Origin: Rhodospirillales bacterium
GTDB taxonomy: Bacteria > Pseudomonadota > Alphaproteobacteria > UBA828
Reading direction: 5' to 3'
Assembly (NCBI GenBank): GCA_028818855.1
Contig: JAPPMY010000077.1
Span: 1-64,000 of the forward strand
DNA: 64,000 bases
Positions 29,912 to 39,738 of the stretch are shown in pieces. Made by a program: the position numbers and the translations under genes. A model generated the notes under the pieces. That model made no database searches, was not told where the DNA came from, and saw only the letters and a list, made by a program, of their open reading frames with translations. Every line of letters begins with the position of its first letter. Positions within the stretch are counted from its first letter, which is position 1.

Positions 29912-32245
29912 TCACGCGTCCCGCATGGAGCGGATCGCGCGGACGATCGCCTCCGGCGTCGCGGGCGCATCGAGCGCCGGCACCCGGCCCGGATTGAGGC
30001 CGGCGATGGCGTTCACGATCGCCGAGAACACCGATATCGCCAGCATGAGCGGCGGCTCGCCCACCGCCTTCGAGCGATAGATGGTCGCTTCCCTGTTGCC
30101 CTTGGACTTCCAGAGCGCAACGCGGAAATCCTCCGGCACGTCGCTTGCCACCGGTATCTTATAGGTCGACGGCGCGTGAGTCGTGAGCCGGCCGTTGGCG
30201 TCGAACACCAGCTCTTCGGTGGTGAGCCAGCCCATGCCCTGCACGAAGCCGCCCTCGATCTGGCCGATGTCGATCGCGGGGTTGAGCGAGTTGCCGACGT
30301 CGTGCAGCAGGTCGACGCGGTCCACCCGCATCTCGCCGGTGAGCGTGTCGATGGTCACCTCCGAGCAGGCGGCGCCGCAGGCGAAGTAGAGGAAGGGTCG
30401 CCCGGTCGCGGACGCGCGGTCCCAGGTGATCTTCGGCGTCGCGAAGTACCCGGTCGACGACAGCGAGACCCGCTCCAGGAAGCAGGTCTTCGCGAGGTCG
30501 GCAAAGGGGATTTCCTGGCTGCCGACCGTGACCATGCCGCCGGCGAAGCGAACCTGCGCCTTGGGCACCTGGTAGAGCTTGCCCGCCAGCGCGACCATGC
30601 GGCCCTTGATGGTGGCGGCCGCCCGCTTCGCCGCCATGCCGTTCAGATCGGAACCGGAGGACGCGGCGGTGGGCGTGGTGTTGGGCACCATGTCGGTCTT
30701 CGTCGCCGTGATCCGCACCTTGTCGAAGCCGATGCCGAACTCTTCCGCCACGACCTGCGCGACCTTGGTGTGGAGCCCCTGCCCCATCTCCGTGCCGCCG
30801 TGGTTCACCAGCACGGAGCCGTCGGTATAGACGTGGACCAGCGCGCCCGCCTGGTTGAGGTGCTTGAGGGTGAAGGCGATGCCGAACTTGACGGGCGTGA
30901 GCGACATCCCCTTCCTGAGAAACCGATTGCTCTCGTTGAAGGCGGCGATGCCCCGGCGGCGCTCGCGGTAGTCGCTGGTCCGCTCGAGCGTGCGCACCAA
31001 CCGCTCCAGGATGCTCTCGCCGACCTTCATGCCGTAGGGCGTGACGTCCCGCCCGCGGCCGTAAAGATTACGCTTGCGCACATCCAGCGGGTCGAGGCCG
31101 AGGCGGCAGGCGATGTCGTCCATCATCCGCTCGGCGAGCATCATGCCCTGCGGCCCGCCGAACCCCCTGAACGCCGTGTTGGAGACGGTATCGGTCCTGA
31201 CGCGGCGCGAGAGGATCCGCGCGCTCGGGTAGTAGTAGGCGTTGTCAGCGTGGAACATGGACCGGTCGCAGACGCCCATTGAGAGATCGGCGGAGTAGCC
31301 GCAGCGCGCGTTGAGCGCGGCGTCGACCGCGAGCAGCCGGCCGCTCTCGTCGCAGCCGTAGCTGTAGTCGATCCTGAAATCGTGGCGCTTGCCGGTCATG
31401 ATCATGTCGTCGTCGCGGTCGAGGCGGAGCTTGGCGGCCGATCCGGTCACGCTGGCGGCGAGCGCTGCGAGGCAGGTCCACTGCGCGGCCTGGCTCTCCT
31501 TGCCGCCGAAGGCGCCGCCCATGCGCCGGCACTCGCAGACCACGTCCGAATCCGGCTTGCCCAGCATCGCGGCCACGAGGTGCTGGACCTCCGAGGGATG
31601 CTGCGTCGACGAGAGGACGTGCATGGCGCCGCCCTCGCCGGGGAGCGCGAGCGCGACCTGCCCCTCCAGGTAGAAGTGCTCCTGACCGCCGACATGGAGG
31701 GAGCCCGACGCAGAATGCGGGGCCCGCTTGATGTCGGCACCCGGCTCGCCGCGCAGGAACTGGTAGTCGGGGAGCACCGCCTCGCCCGAGGCGAGGCCGG
31801 CCTCGACCGAGACGCGGGGCTCGTCTTCCTCGACCTCGATGCGCGCGAGGCGGGCGGCACGCCGCGCCTCGTCCCGGCTCCGCGCCGCCACCGCGAAGAC
31901 CACCTGGCCGTGGAAGGCGATGGCTCCGTCGGCGAGGATGGGGTCGTCGCCGAAGACCGGGCTGCAGTCGTTCCGCCCGGGGATGTCGGCGGCGGTGAGC
32001 ACCGCCAGGACGCCCGGCGCGGCGCGTACCGCATCGAGGTCGAGCACGGCGATGCGGCCGCGGGTGCCTTGAGGGGCGTAGCCGGGCGCGACATGGACCA
32101 GTGATGCGGGCTCCGGAATATCGTCGATGAAGCGGGCCGTGCCCTGCACGTGCCGCACCGCGCTGTCGTGGGCGAGCGCCAGGCCGACCGCGCCCAGGCC
32201 ATCGCCGGGCGCGGCGCGGTCTGCTGGAGCGGCGTCAGGCGGCAC
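29912..32245 (-). CDS. xdhB: Xanthine dehydrogenase molybdopterin-binding subunit
   Basis: VQGTARFIDDIPEPASLVHV, RMGGAFGGKESQA, NTAFRGFGGPQGM, NHGGTEMGQGLHTKVAQV; GTG start overlaps xdhA end. Confidence 0.93.
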   Translation of the reverse strand: MPPDAAPADRAAPGDGLGAVGLALAHDSAVRHVQGTARFIDDIPEPASLVHVAPGYAPQGTRGRIAVLDLDAVRAAPGVLAVLTAADIPGRNDCSPVFGDDPILADGAIAFHGQVVFAVAARSRDEARRAARLARIEVEEDEPRVSVEAGLASGEAVLPDYQFLRGEPGADIKRAPHSASGSLHVGGQEHFYLEGQVALALPGEGGAMHVLSSTQHPSEVQHLVAAMLGKPDSDVVCECRRMGGAFGGKESQAAQWTCLAALAASVTGSAAKLRLDRDDDMIMTGKRHDFRIDYSYGCDESGRLLAVDAALNARCGYSADLSMGVCDRSMFHADNAYYYPSARILSRRVRTDTVSNTAFRGFGGPQGMMLAERMMDDIACRLGLDPLDVRKRNLYGRGRDVTPYGMKVGESILERLVRTLERTSDYRERRRGIAAFNESNRFLRKGMSLTPVKFGIAFTLKHLNQAGALVHVYTDGSVLVNHGGTEMGQGLHTKVAQVVAEEFGIGFDKVRITATKTDMVPNTTPTAASSGSDLNGMAAKRAAATIKGRMVALAGKLYQVPKAQVRFAGGMVTVGSQEIPFADLAKTCFLERVSLSSTGYFATPKITWDRASATGRPFLYFACGAACSEVTIDTLTGEMRVDRVDLLHDVGNSLNPAIDIGQIEGGFVQGMGWLTTEELVFDANGRLTTHAPSTYKIPVASDVPEDFRVALWKSKGNREATIYRSKAVGEPPLMLAISVFSAIVNAIAGLNPGRVPALDAPATPEAIVRAIRSMRDA

Positions 32246-33722
32246 GCTCCGCCTCCTCGGGACGCTGGCCGACGATCCGGGTCGCGGCGCTGGTCTCTCC
32301 GCCGGCCTCGTGCAACGCCTTGCGGAGCAGCGCCTGCGCCGTCTCCAGCCGGTAGCGTGCGCTGGCCCGCATGTCGTCGATGGGCTGGAAATCCGATGCG
32401 AGCGCCGCGCAGGCGCCGTCCCAACTCTGCAAGTCCCCAAGCGGCAGGCCCTGGAGGGCGGCCTCCGTGGCGGCGGCCCGTTTCGGCGTGGCCGCCATGC
32501 CGCCGAAGGCGACGCGCGCGCGCGCGATCCGGCCCCTCTCCACGGTGAACCTGAAGGCGCCGAGGAGGGCCGAGATGTCCTGGTCGAAGCGCTTGGAGAT
32601 CTTGTAGCAGCGGAAGACCTCGCCTGCGCCGAGACGCGGCACGTCGATGCCGGTCACGAACTCGCCTGGCGCCCTGTCCTGCCTGCCGTAGTCGATGAAG
32701 AAGTCCTCGAGGGGCAGCGACCGCGTCGCCCCGCCCCGGCGCAGGTGCAGCGTCGTGCCGAGCGCGATCAGGGCGGGCATCGTATCGCCGATGGGCGAGC
32801 CGTTGGCGATGTTGCCGCCGATCGTCCCCACCGCGCGGATCTGCCTGCCGCCGATGCGCCGAAACAGCTCGACGAGATCGGGATCGATCGCCGCCATTGC
32901 CCCCTCGGCCTCGGCGTAGGTGACGCCGGCGCCGATGTGGAAGCCCCGCTCGGTCTCGCGCAGGCCCGCGAGACCCGCCACCCGGCCCAGGAGAATGATC
33001 TTCGGCAGGGTCCGCAACTGCTTGGTGATCCAGAGCCCGACATCCGTGGCGCCCGCGACCAGCGTGGCCTCCGGGTGGCGCGCGTAGAGCCGGGCCAGGG
33101 ACTCGACCGTGGCGGGCGCCGCGAGGAAGCCCGCCGCCTCGTCGCCGATGAAGAGGTCCTCGCCGTCGTCGAGCGACGCCAGCCGCTCGACGGTGGCCGC
33201 ACCGCGCGCGGCGAACGTATCGCGCGGCGCCCCGGCGCAGGCCTCAAGCGCGGCATCGACGATGGGCCGGTAGCCGGTGCAGCGGCAGAGGTTGCCGGCG
33301 AGCGTGTCGTTCACCGCCTGTCGGTCGGGGCGCCCGCCGTCGTGGTAGAGCGTGAAGAGGCTCATCACGATGCCCGGCGTGCAGAAGCCGCACTGGCTGC
33401 CGTGATGCCTGAGCATCGCATCCTGCACCGGGTGCAGCGCGCCGTCCGGCCCGGTGAGGTCGTCCACGGCGACCAGCTCCTTGCCGTCGATCATGCCGAG
33501 CAGGCAGATGCAGGCGTTGACCGGCGCGTATTCCAGCCTGCCGTGGGACACGGTGCCGAGCGCCACGGTGCAGGCGCCGCAATCGCCCTCGGCACAGCCC
33601 TCCTTGGTGCCGCAGGCGTGGCGGCGCAGCCGGAGATAGTCGAGGAGGGTCTCGTCCGGCGCTACGTCGCTCAGCGAGACGACCTCGCCCTGGTGGAGAA
33701 ACCGGACCGACGAGCGCGTCAT
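32235..33722 (-). CDS. xdhA: Xanthine dehydrogenase small subunit (2x 2Fe-2S + FAD)
   Basis: RRHACGTKEGCAEGDCGACTV, GSQCGFCTPGIVMSL, NLCRCTGYRPI, FAD-binding IGGNIANGSPIGD. Confidence 0.94.
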   Translation of the reverse strand: MTRSSVRFLHQGEVVSLSDVAPDETLLDYLRLRRHACGTKEGCAEGDCGACTVALGTVSHGRLEYAPVNACICLLGMIDGKELVAVDDLTGPDGALHPVQDAMLRHHGSQCGFCTPGIVMSLFTLYHDGGRPDRQAVNDTLAGNLCRCTGYRPIVDAALEACAGAPRDTFAARGAATVERLASLDDGEDLFIGDEAAGFLAAPATVESLARLYARHPEATLVAGATDVGLWITKQLRTLPKIILLGRVAGLAGLRETERGFHIGAGVTYAEAEGAMAAIDPDLVELFRRIGGRQIRAVGTIGGNIANGSPIGDTMPALIALGTTLHLRRGGATRSLPLEDFFIDYGRQDRAPGEFVTGIDVPRLGAGEVFRCYKISKRFDQDISALLGAFRFTVERGRIARARVAFGGMAATPKRAAATEAALQGLPLGDLQSWDGACAALASDFQPIDDMRASARYRLETAQALLRKALHEAGGETSAATRIVGQRPEEAERAA

Positions 33723-33725
33723 GCC

Positions 33726-34070
33726 TCAACTGCCGCGATAGGTGGAATAGCCGTAAGCCGAAAGCAACAGGGGCACGTGGTAGTGGCCTTGCGCATCCGC
33801 AATGCCGAAGCGCACCGGCACCACGTCGAGGAACGGCGGCTCGGGAAGCGCCTCGCCGTCGCGCCGGCGGTAGTCGCCCGCCATGAAGCGCAGCTCGTAG
33901 GTGCCGGCGGCGAACGCGTCGCCTTCCAGCAGGGGTCCGTCTGCCCGGCCGTCGTCGTTCGTCACGACCGTCCTGAGCCGTTCCGGCGCCGCGCCGTCCA
34001 GGCGCCACAGCTCGATCGTCAACTCCCGCGCCGGCGTGCCCGCCGTCAGGTCAAGCACATGTGTCGTCAA
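33726..34070 (-). CDS. uraH: 5-hydroxyisourate hydrolase
   Basis: [24 protein letters not shown], terminal [15 protein letters not shown]. Confidence 0.95.
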   Translation of the reverse strand: MTTHVLDLTAGTPARELTIELWRLDGAAPERLRTVVTNDDGRADGPLLEGDAFAAGTYELRFMAGDYRRRDGEALPEPPFLDVVPVRFGIADAQGHYHVPLLLSAYGYSTYRGS

Positions 34071-34141
34071 CCGCCCGATGGGTCTTCACTCCCCGGCTGC
34101 CTGCGGCCGCGCTCTCGTTTCGCCAAGGCGACCGGGGATTG

Positions 34142-34158
34142 TCCACGAATTCAGTGGA
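34142..34158. promoter_or_regulatory. Candidate operator dyad upstream of uraH
   Basis: TCCAC-gaattca-GTGGA inverted repeat ~70 bp upstream of the uraH start. Confidence 0.3.
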
Positions 34159-34273
34159 TCGCAAAAGAACCCTGTTTGATGGATTGATATGCGGCCCGGG
34201 TCATTCGCCCACGCGCAGGCATGGCCCGGCCGGCGCCGCGAGACACGCCCGCGCTGACGCCCCAGGCCCTGCG

Positions 34274-34777
34274 CTACCGTTGCCAGGTGCAGTCTGCGAT
34301 CATCGCGACCCAGTTGTCGGGCAGATAATCGACGTCGTAGGTGCAGCTTCCGCTGATGCCCGCATAGACGCCGGAGCCGCCCTGGATTTCCAGCGTGCCG
34401 GGGCCGCCTCCGCCCGTCTCGACAGTGCCCGCGCGGCGCTTCGAGTGCGTGTACCACGTATCGCCCGAGGGGGCGGTCATGGTGCACGGTGCGTCGAGAT
34501 CGATTCCCGCCTCCGTGGTCTGCGCATAGACCACGCACGTGATCCGCTCATGCGCTCCCTCGACGAAGGGGCCACCGCTGCTTTCGAGCACGGTGACCGA
34601 GCCCTGCAGCGACCCGCCGGTGACGCTGCCGCCGGCATGGTCGATCGTGACGTAGTCCTGGACGTAGGTGCGGACGATGCGGAGGGTGCCGCTCTCCTCC
34701 GCTGCCGCCGCGTAAGCCGCGCACATGGTCGCCGTCGCTGCGAGCAGCGCCGCGGCGAAGTTTCTCGCAGAATTCAT
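34274..34777 (-). CDS. Hypothetical exported protein
   Basis: Signal peptide MNSARNFAAALLAATATMCAAYAAAAEE; complete ORF with no recognised family. Confidence 0.7.
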   Translation of the reverse strand: MNSARNFAAALLAATATMCAAYAAAAEESGTLRIVRTYVQDYVTIDHAGGSVTGGSLQGSVTVLESSGGPFVEGAHERITCVVYAQTTEAGIDLDAPCTMTAPSGDTWYTHSKRRAGTVETGGGGPGTLEIQGGSGVYAGISGSCTYDVDYLPDNWVAMIADCTWQR

Positions 34778-34852
34778 CCTGGTCCTCGCTGTCGGATGAT
34801 GGGTGGCGGAATGTTAGCGCGGATTTCCGGCCGCGGTCACGGCGGCAGGCCC

Positions 34853-35473
34853 TCAGTCGTCGTCCGCAGCCTTGCGGCCTCGCCCGCTGAGCGCATCGAG
34901 CTGGGCCTGCATCCTGTCGAGCCGGTCGAGGACGGCGCCGACGTCGGGCGCCTCCTCCTGGCCGTCGCCGTCCGCCTTCGGCTCTTCCCTCCGCTCGCCG
35001 GCCGGAAAGCCCGCGAACATCTCCATGGTGCGCTGCATCATCGCCATGTTGCGCTCGGCCATAGCCTCGAATTCGTCGACCGGGAACATGCCGCCGAAGG
35101 TCGAGTTCATCCGCTCCCGCATGTCCCCCTGATTCCGTGCGAAGGTCTCCATGGCGACTTCGAGATAGCCGGGCACGAACGCCTGGACGTTGTCGCCGTA
35201 GAGCTGGATCAGCTGGCGCAGGAAGCTGAGCGGGAGCATGTTCTGCCCCTTGGCCTCCTGCTCGACGATGATCTGGGTGAGCACTTGGCGGGTGATGTCG
35301 TCGCCGCTCCGCGCGTCGCGGACGACGAAGTCCTCGCCGTTCCGCACCATGTCGCAGAGGTTGTCGAGGGTCACGTAGCTGCTGGTGGCGGTGTTGTAGA
35401 GCCGGCGGTTCGCGTACTTCTTGATGGTGACGGTGGCTTGGTCGGCTTCATCGCTCCGGTCGGCGGCGGCCAT
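34853..35473 (-). CDS. phaR: Polyhydroxyalkanoate synthesis repressor PhaR
   Basis: TIKKYANRRLYNTATSSYVTLDNLCDMVRNGEDFVVRDARSGDDITRQVLTQIIVEQE. Confidence 0.95.
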   Translation of the reverse strand: MAAADRSDEADQATVTIKKYANRRLYNTATSSYVTLDNLCDMVRNGEDFVVRDARSGDDITRQVLTQIIVEQEAKGQNMLPLSFLRQLIQLYGDNVQAFVPGYLEVAMETFARNQGDMRERMNSTFGGMFPVDEFEAMAERNMAMMQRTMEMFAGFPAGERREEPKADGDGQEEAPDVGAVLDRLDRMQAQLDALSGRGRKAADDD

Positions 35474-35492
35474 CTCCCCGGCCTCCGCCGGG

Positions 35493-37232
35493 CTATTCCG
35501 CGGCCTCCGGCAGCGACTCGTCCTCGCCATAGCGCGCGACCCAGCCGGGCTCGAAGCCGTAGTCCTGCGCCGCGGCCTCGGCGCTGACGTAGCCCTCGAG
35601 CACGTCTTCGACGACGGCGCGCGGGTCGCGCTCACGCGGCTCGCCGTAGCCGCCGCCGCCCGGCGCCTTCACCGAGACACGCTCGCCGGGGCGGATCGGC
35701 ACGTTGGAGTACTTGCTGCTGGAGATCTTGCCGAAGGCCTCGCTGATCGTGGACCAGCGGTTGGCGCCCTCTTGCTGGTAGAGCGTGGCGCCGGCGATGC
35801 CGGAACCGCCGCCGTTGAGCCCCCAGGCGACCTTCTTGTGCTTGTTGGTCATCTGGCTGATCATCACGTCGCCGGTGCACAGCATGGTCTTGGAGATGCT
35901 CAAGCCCCCGCGATGGGCGCCGGCACCGGCCGAATCCTGGCGCAGCGCGTATTCCTCGACGATCCACGGGAAGCGCGTCTCGAACACCTCGGTGGGCGTG
36001 TTGGCGCAGTTGCCGTTAATGGAATCGGTGGCGTCGTTGCCATCGGCGAAGCTGCGCCCGCCGTAGCCGACATAGGAGAAGTCGAAGGCGCCGATGGGCT
36101 CGTCGTTGCGCGCATCGTAGCCGCCGAAGACGAAACAGCCGTGGGTGGTGCCTTCCGACGCCATCACGCGGTCCGGCGCCGCCGGCGCCATCGCGCCCAG
36201 GATGATGGCGACGATGAGCGGATGGGTCTCGGTATTGCCGCCGACCTCGGAGCCCGGATAGTCCACGTTCATGATCGAGCCGGCCGGCGCGATCACCCGG
36301 ATCGGGCGGAAACAGCCCGAGTTCTTCGGGATCGTCTGGTCGGTGAGATGCAACATGGCGTTGTAGGAGGCCGACCAGGCGACGCCGAGGGTGGCATTGA
36401 TGGGCCCCAGCGCCTGGGGCGAGGAGCCGGTGTAGTCGATCACCACCTCGTCGCCCTGCACGTGGACCGCGCAGCGGATGGTGAACTCCTTCTCCTCGAT
36501 GCCGTCGTCCTCCATCCCGTCCTCGAAGCGGTAGCAGCCATCGGGAAAGGCCCCGATCTCGGCCCGCATGCGGGCCTCGGAATAGTCCATGAGGTCGGTG
36601 ACGGTGCGGCGGAAGGTCTCGCGGCCGTACTTGCCGATCAGCTCCTTCATCCTCGCCTCGCCGAGATCGACGGCCGAGATCAGCGCCCGGATGTCGCCGT
36701 AGTTCTGGCGCGGCGTGCGGACGTTGGCGAGCATCAGCTTCCAGACCTCGATCACGTCCTCGCCGCGTTTCTTGATCTTGACCGGGGGCACGCGCAGCCC
36801 CTCGTGGAAGATCTCGGTGGCCTCTCCGGGGAAGCCGCCCGGCACCATGCCGCCGGTCTCGACGAAATGGCCGATGGCGACGGCGAAGCCCATCAGCTCG
36901 CCATCGACGAAGATCGGCTTGAACATGGTGTGCTCGGGCGTGTGCAGGCCGCCCCGGTAGGGATCGTTGTGGACGATCACGTCGCCGTCGTGGATCTCGT
37001 CGAGCGAGATCTCCTTCACCATCGAGCGCACGAGCAGCGGCACGCCGCCGATCTGGGCCGGGCAGAACTCGCCCACAGCGATCATCTCGCCCTCGGCGTT
37101 GGCAAGCGCGCAGGTGAAGTCCTCGGCTTCGGAGAAGATCGTGGAATAGGCGGTCTTCTGCACGTTGACGCCCATCTCGCGGCAAATCGCGACAATGGCG
37201 GATTCGATGATGTTCATCGTGACCATGTCCAT
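35493..37232 (-). CDS. Hydantoinase B/oxoprolinase family protein
   Basis: NDPYRGGLHTPEHTMFKPIFVDGELMGFAVAIGHFVETGGMVPGGFPGEATEI, GCFRPIRV, GAGAHRGGL. Confidence 0.92.
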   Translation of the reverse strand: MDMVTMNIIESAIVAICREMGVNVQKTAYSTIFSEAEDFTCALANAEGEMIAVGEFCPAQIGGVPLLVRSMVKEISLDEIHDGDVIVHNDPYRGGLHTPEHTMFKPIFVDGELMGFAVAIGHFVETGGMVPGGFPGEATEIFHEGLRVPPVKIKKRGEDVIEVWKLMLANVRTPRQNYGDIRALISAVDLGEARMKELIGKYGRETFRRTVTDLMDYSEARMRAEIGAFPDGCYRFEDGMEDDGIEEKEFTIRCAVHVQGDEVVIDYTGSSPQALGPINATLGVAWSASYNAMLHLTDQTIPKNSGCFRPIRVIAPAGSIMNVDYPGSEVGGNTETHPLIVAIILGAMAPAAPDRVMASEGTTHGCFVFGGYDARNDEPIGAFDFSYVGYGGRSFADGNDATDSINGNCANTPTEVFETRFPWIVEEYALRQDSAGAGAHRGGLSISKTMLCTGDVMISQMTNKHKKVAWGLNGGGSGIAGATLYQQEGANRWSTISEAFGKISSSKYSNVPIRPGERVSVKAPGGGGYGEPRERDPRAVVEDVLEGYVSAEAAAQDYGFEPGWVARYGEDESLPEAAE

Positions 37233-37272
37233 GACGGGTTCCTTTCCTTCTCGCGCGGACCCGAATCGAGGC

Positions 37273-39312
37273 TCAGGACCGGCGCGAGATCTCCCCGATC
37301 AGAATATTGCCGTAGCGGTCGATCCGCACCGGCTGGCCGGGCCTGACGACGGTGACCGAGGCGGGCTCCTCGATCAGCGCGGGGCCCTCGAAGACGTGGC
37401 CCTCCCGCAGCTGGGCGCGGTCGTGGACCGGCGTCTCCGCCCAGCCCTCCTCGAAGAGCACCCGCCGCGTCGCCGCCGGCTCCGGCGCGCCCTCGGCCCG
37501 ACCGACCTCGGCAAGCCGCGGCTTGTCCGTCACCGAGACCGCAGTGACCTTGACCGAGGTCATCTCGATCTTCTCACCCGGAATGTCGAAATTGAAGCGC
37601 TCGTGGTGGGCGCGGTGGAAGGCCTCCCACAGCCCCGGCAGCGTGGTCGCGTCGAAGCGGTCGAAGGCGATGGGCACGTCGAGCTCGTGGTTCTGCCCGA
37701 GGTAGCGCATCTCGAGCGAGCGCAGGATCTCGATGTTCTCGGTGTAGCCCTGCTCCTCGAGCGCCGCGATGCCTTCGCGGATCAGGTCCGAGAGCACGCG
37801 ATTGGCGTGGTCCGCGTCGAAGGCCGCTGACGTCATCTGCGCCGTCCGCTCCAGGTCCACGCGCGCGTCGGTCATGAGGAAGCCGAAGGCCGAGAACTGA
37901 CCCGGATGATTGGGCACGATGCCGCTCGGGATATTGGCGTGCACCATGAGGTCCGCCACGTGGACGGGGCCCGCGCCGCCGAAGGCGAGCAGGGTGAAGT
38001 CGCGGGGGTCGAGGCCGCGCTCCGTCAGCACCGAGCGGAGCGCGCCGATCATGTTGTTGTTCGCGATCTGCACCATGGCGAGCGCGGTCTCCTCGACCGG
38101 CTTGTCGATGGCGCCCGCGACCTGGGCGATCGCCTTCCCGGCGGCCGCCGGGTCGAGCGCCATGGCGCCGCCGAGGAAGTTCGCGGGGTTGATGCGGCCG
38201 AGCGCGAGGTTGGCATCGGTCGCGGTCGCCTGGGTGCCGCCGAGGCCGTAGCAGGCGGGGCCGGGATTGGCGCCGGCGCTCTCAGGACCCATGCGCAGCA
38301 TGCCGCCCTTGTCGATCCAGGCGAGCGAGCCGCCGCCCGCGCCCATGGTGCGGATGTCGATCATGGGGATCTGGATGGGCAGGCCGAACTCGATCTCGAA
38401 GCTCGTGGTGAAGCTCTCGTGGCCGCCCACCACGGTGGAGACGTCCGTGGACGTGCCGCCCATATCGAGGGTGACCAGGTGATCGACGCCGACGCTCCGC
38501 GCGATCTGCTTGGCGCCCACCACGCCTCCGGTGGGGCCGGAGAGGGTCATCTGGATGGGGTGGCGCGCGGCCTCCTCCAGGGTCATCTCGCCGCCGTTGG
38601 ACTTGATCGCGGCGACCTGACGGGTGATGCCCTTGGCGTCCAGCCGCTCCCGCATGGCGCCCAGATGGTGGCCGACGACGGGCTTGATGTAGGCGTCCGT
38701 GATGGTGGTGGACGAGCGCTCGAACTCCTTCCACTTGGGCAGCACCTCGTAGGAGATGCTGACGGGGATCTCCGGGCACTCCTCGGCGAAGATCGCGCGC
38801 GCCGTCCGCTCGTGGTCGGGCGTCACGAAGGAGAAGAGGAAGTTGATGGCGACCGCCTCGATCCGGCCCAAGGCCTTGATCTCGCGGGCGATGGCGCGGA
38901 CGCGCTCGATATCGAGCGGATGATAGACCTCGCCCCGGGCCAGGATGCGCTCGTTCACCTCGTAGCAGTGGCGGCGCTTCACCAGCGGCTTGGCCTTGAC
39001 CCAGGTGATGTCGTAGTGGCTCTTGCGCTTGCCCCGCTGGATGAAGGGCACGTCGCGAAAGCCGGTCGTCGTCAGGTAGGCGACCGTGGCGCCCTTGCGC
39101 TCCAGGATCGCGTTGGTCGCGATCGTGGTGCCGAAGCGGATGTTGCCGATGGCGCCGGTATCGCCGGAGCGGTCGAGCCCGTCGATGATCCCGTCGATGG
39201 GGTCGGCCGGGGTGGAGAGCGTCTTCCAGACGTCGACGGCCTGGGTCTCAGGATCGTAGCGGACGAAATCCGTGAACGTTCCGCCCACGTCGATCCCGAC
39301 CAGATCGCTCAT
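37273..39312 (-). CDS. Hydantoinase/oxoprolinase family protein (HyuA-like)
   Basis: LVGIDVGGTFTDFVRYDPETQ, GTTIATNAILERKGATVAYLTTTGFRDVPFIQRGKR, VTLDMGGTSTDVSTV. Confidence 0.93.
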   Translation of the reverse strand: MSDLVGIDVGGTFTDFVRYDPETQAVDVWKTLSTPADPIDGIIDGLDRSGDTGAIGNIRFGTTIATNAILERKGATVAYLTTTGFRDVPFIQRGKRKSHYDITWVKAKPLVKRRHCYEVNERILARGEVYHPLDIERVRAIAREIKALGRIEAVAINFLFSFVTPDHERTARAIFAEECPEIPVSISYEVLPKWKEFERSSTTITDAYIKPVVGHHLGAMRERLDAKGITRQVAAIKSNGGEMTLEEAARHPIQMTLSGPTGGVVGAKQIARSVGVDHLVTLDMGGTSTDVSTVVGGHESFTTSFEIEFGLPIQIPMIDIRTMGAGGGSLAWIDKGGMLRMGPESAGANPGPACYGLGGTQATATDANLALGRINPANFLGGAMALDPAAAGKAIAQVAGAIDKPVEETALAMVQIANNNMIGALRSVLTERGLDPRDFTLLAFGGAGPVHVADLMVHANIPSGIVPNHPGQFSAFGFLMTDARVDLERTAQMTSAAFDADHANRVLSDLIREGIAALEEQGYTENIEILRSLEMRYLGQNHELDVPIAFDRFDATTLPGLWEAFHRAHHERFNFDIPGEKIEMTSVKVTAVSVTDKPRLAEVGRAEGAPEPAATRRVLFEEGWAETPVHDRAQLREGHVFEGPALIEEPASVTVVRPGQPVRIDRYGNILIGEISRRS

Positions 39313-39369
39313 GCTGCCCCGTGCCTGCGGCCGGTGGAATGATCGGATGCGTCGAGCGGCGGAGGACGC

Positions 39370-39585
39370 TCAGCCGGTCTCGTGGATGCCCTGCTTCGGC
39401 AGCGGGATGCGGGGCTGCTCGATGCCGTCGGCCCGCGCCGTGAACCATTGGACGCACCAGTCGGAGCAGAAGAGCTGTTCCTTGCCCTTCACGGTGGCGG
39501 AGATGCCCTCGTCGTAGATGAGCACGCCGCAGTTGTCGCACTTCACGTAGCGCTCGATGTAATAGCCGTTGTCCGAAAAGCGCAT
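39370..39585 (-). CDS. Small Cys-rich (putative zinc-binding) protein linked to hydantoinase genes
   Basis: 71-aa ORF MRFSDNGYYIERYVKCDNCGVLIYDEG...KEQLFCSDWCVQWF with two CxxC/CxxxC knuckles, 57 bp upstream of hyuA-like start. Confidence 0.65.
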   Translation of the reverse strand: MRFSDNGYYIERYVKCDNCGVLIYDEGISATVKGKEQLFCSDWCVQWFTARADGIEQPRIPLPKQGIHETG

Positions 39586-39738
39586 GCCGTCTCCCTCCCG
39601 CGTCCGGCCCTCGCGCGCCGGCCCTCAGCAAGCGCCCGGAGTGTGGAGAGGATGACTGCGGGAGTCAATGTTGTGCAGCGCAGCAGGCACGTGCTAGCAC
39701 CCGCTGCACCACGCCTTGAGACGCAAGGAGCGACACCG

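Noticed and set aside
34853-35473. PHA biosynthesis locus
   Set aside because: Only the PhaR regulator is present; no phaA/B/C/P/Z recognised in the window.
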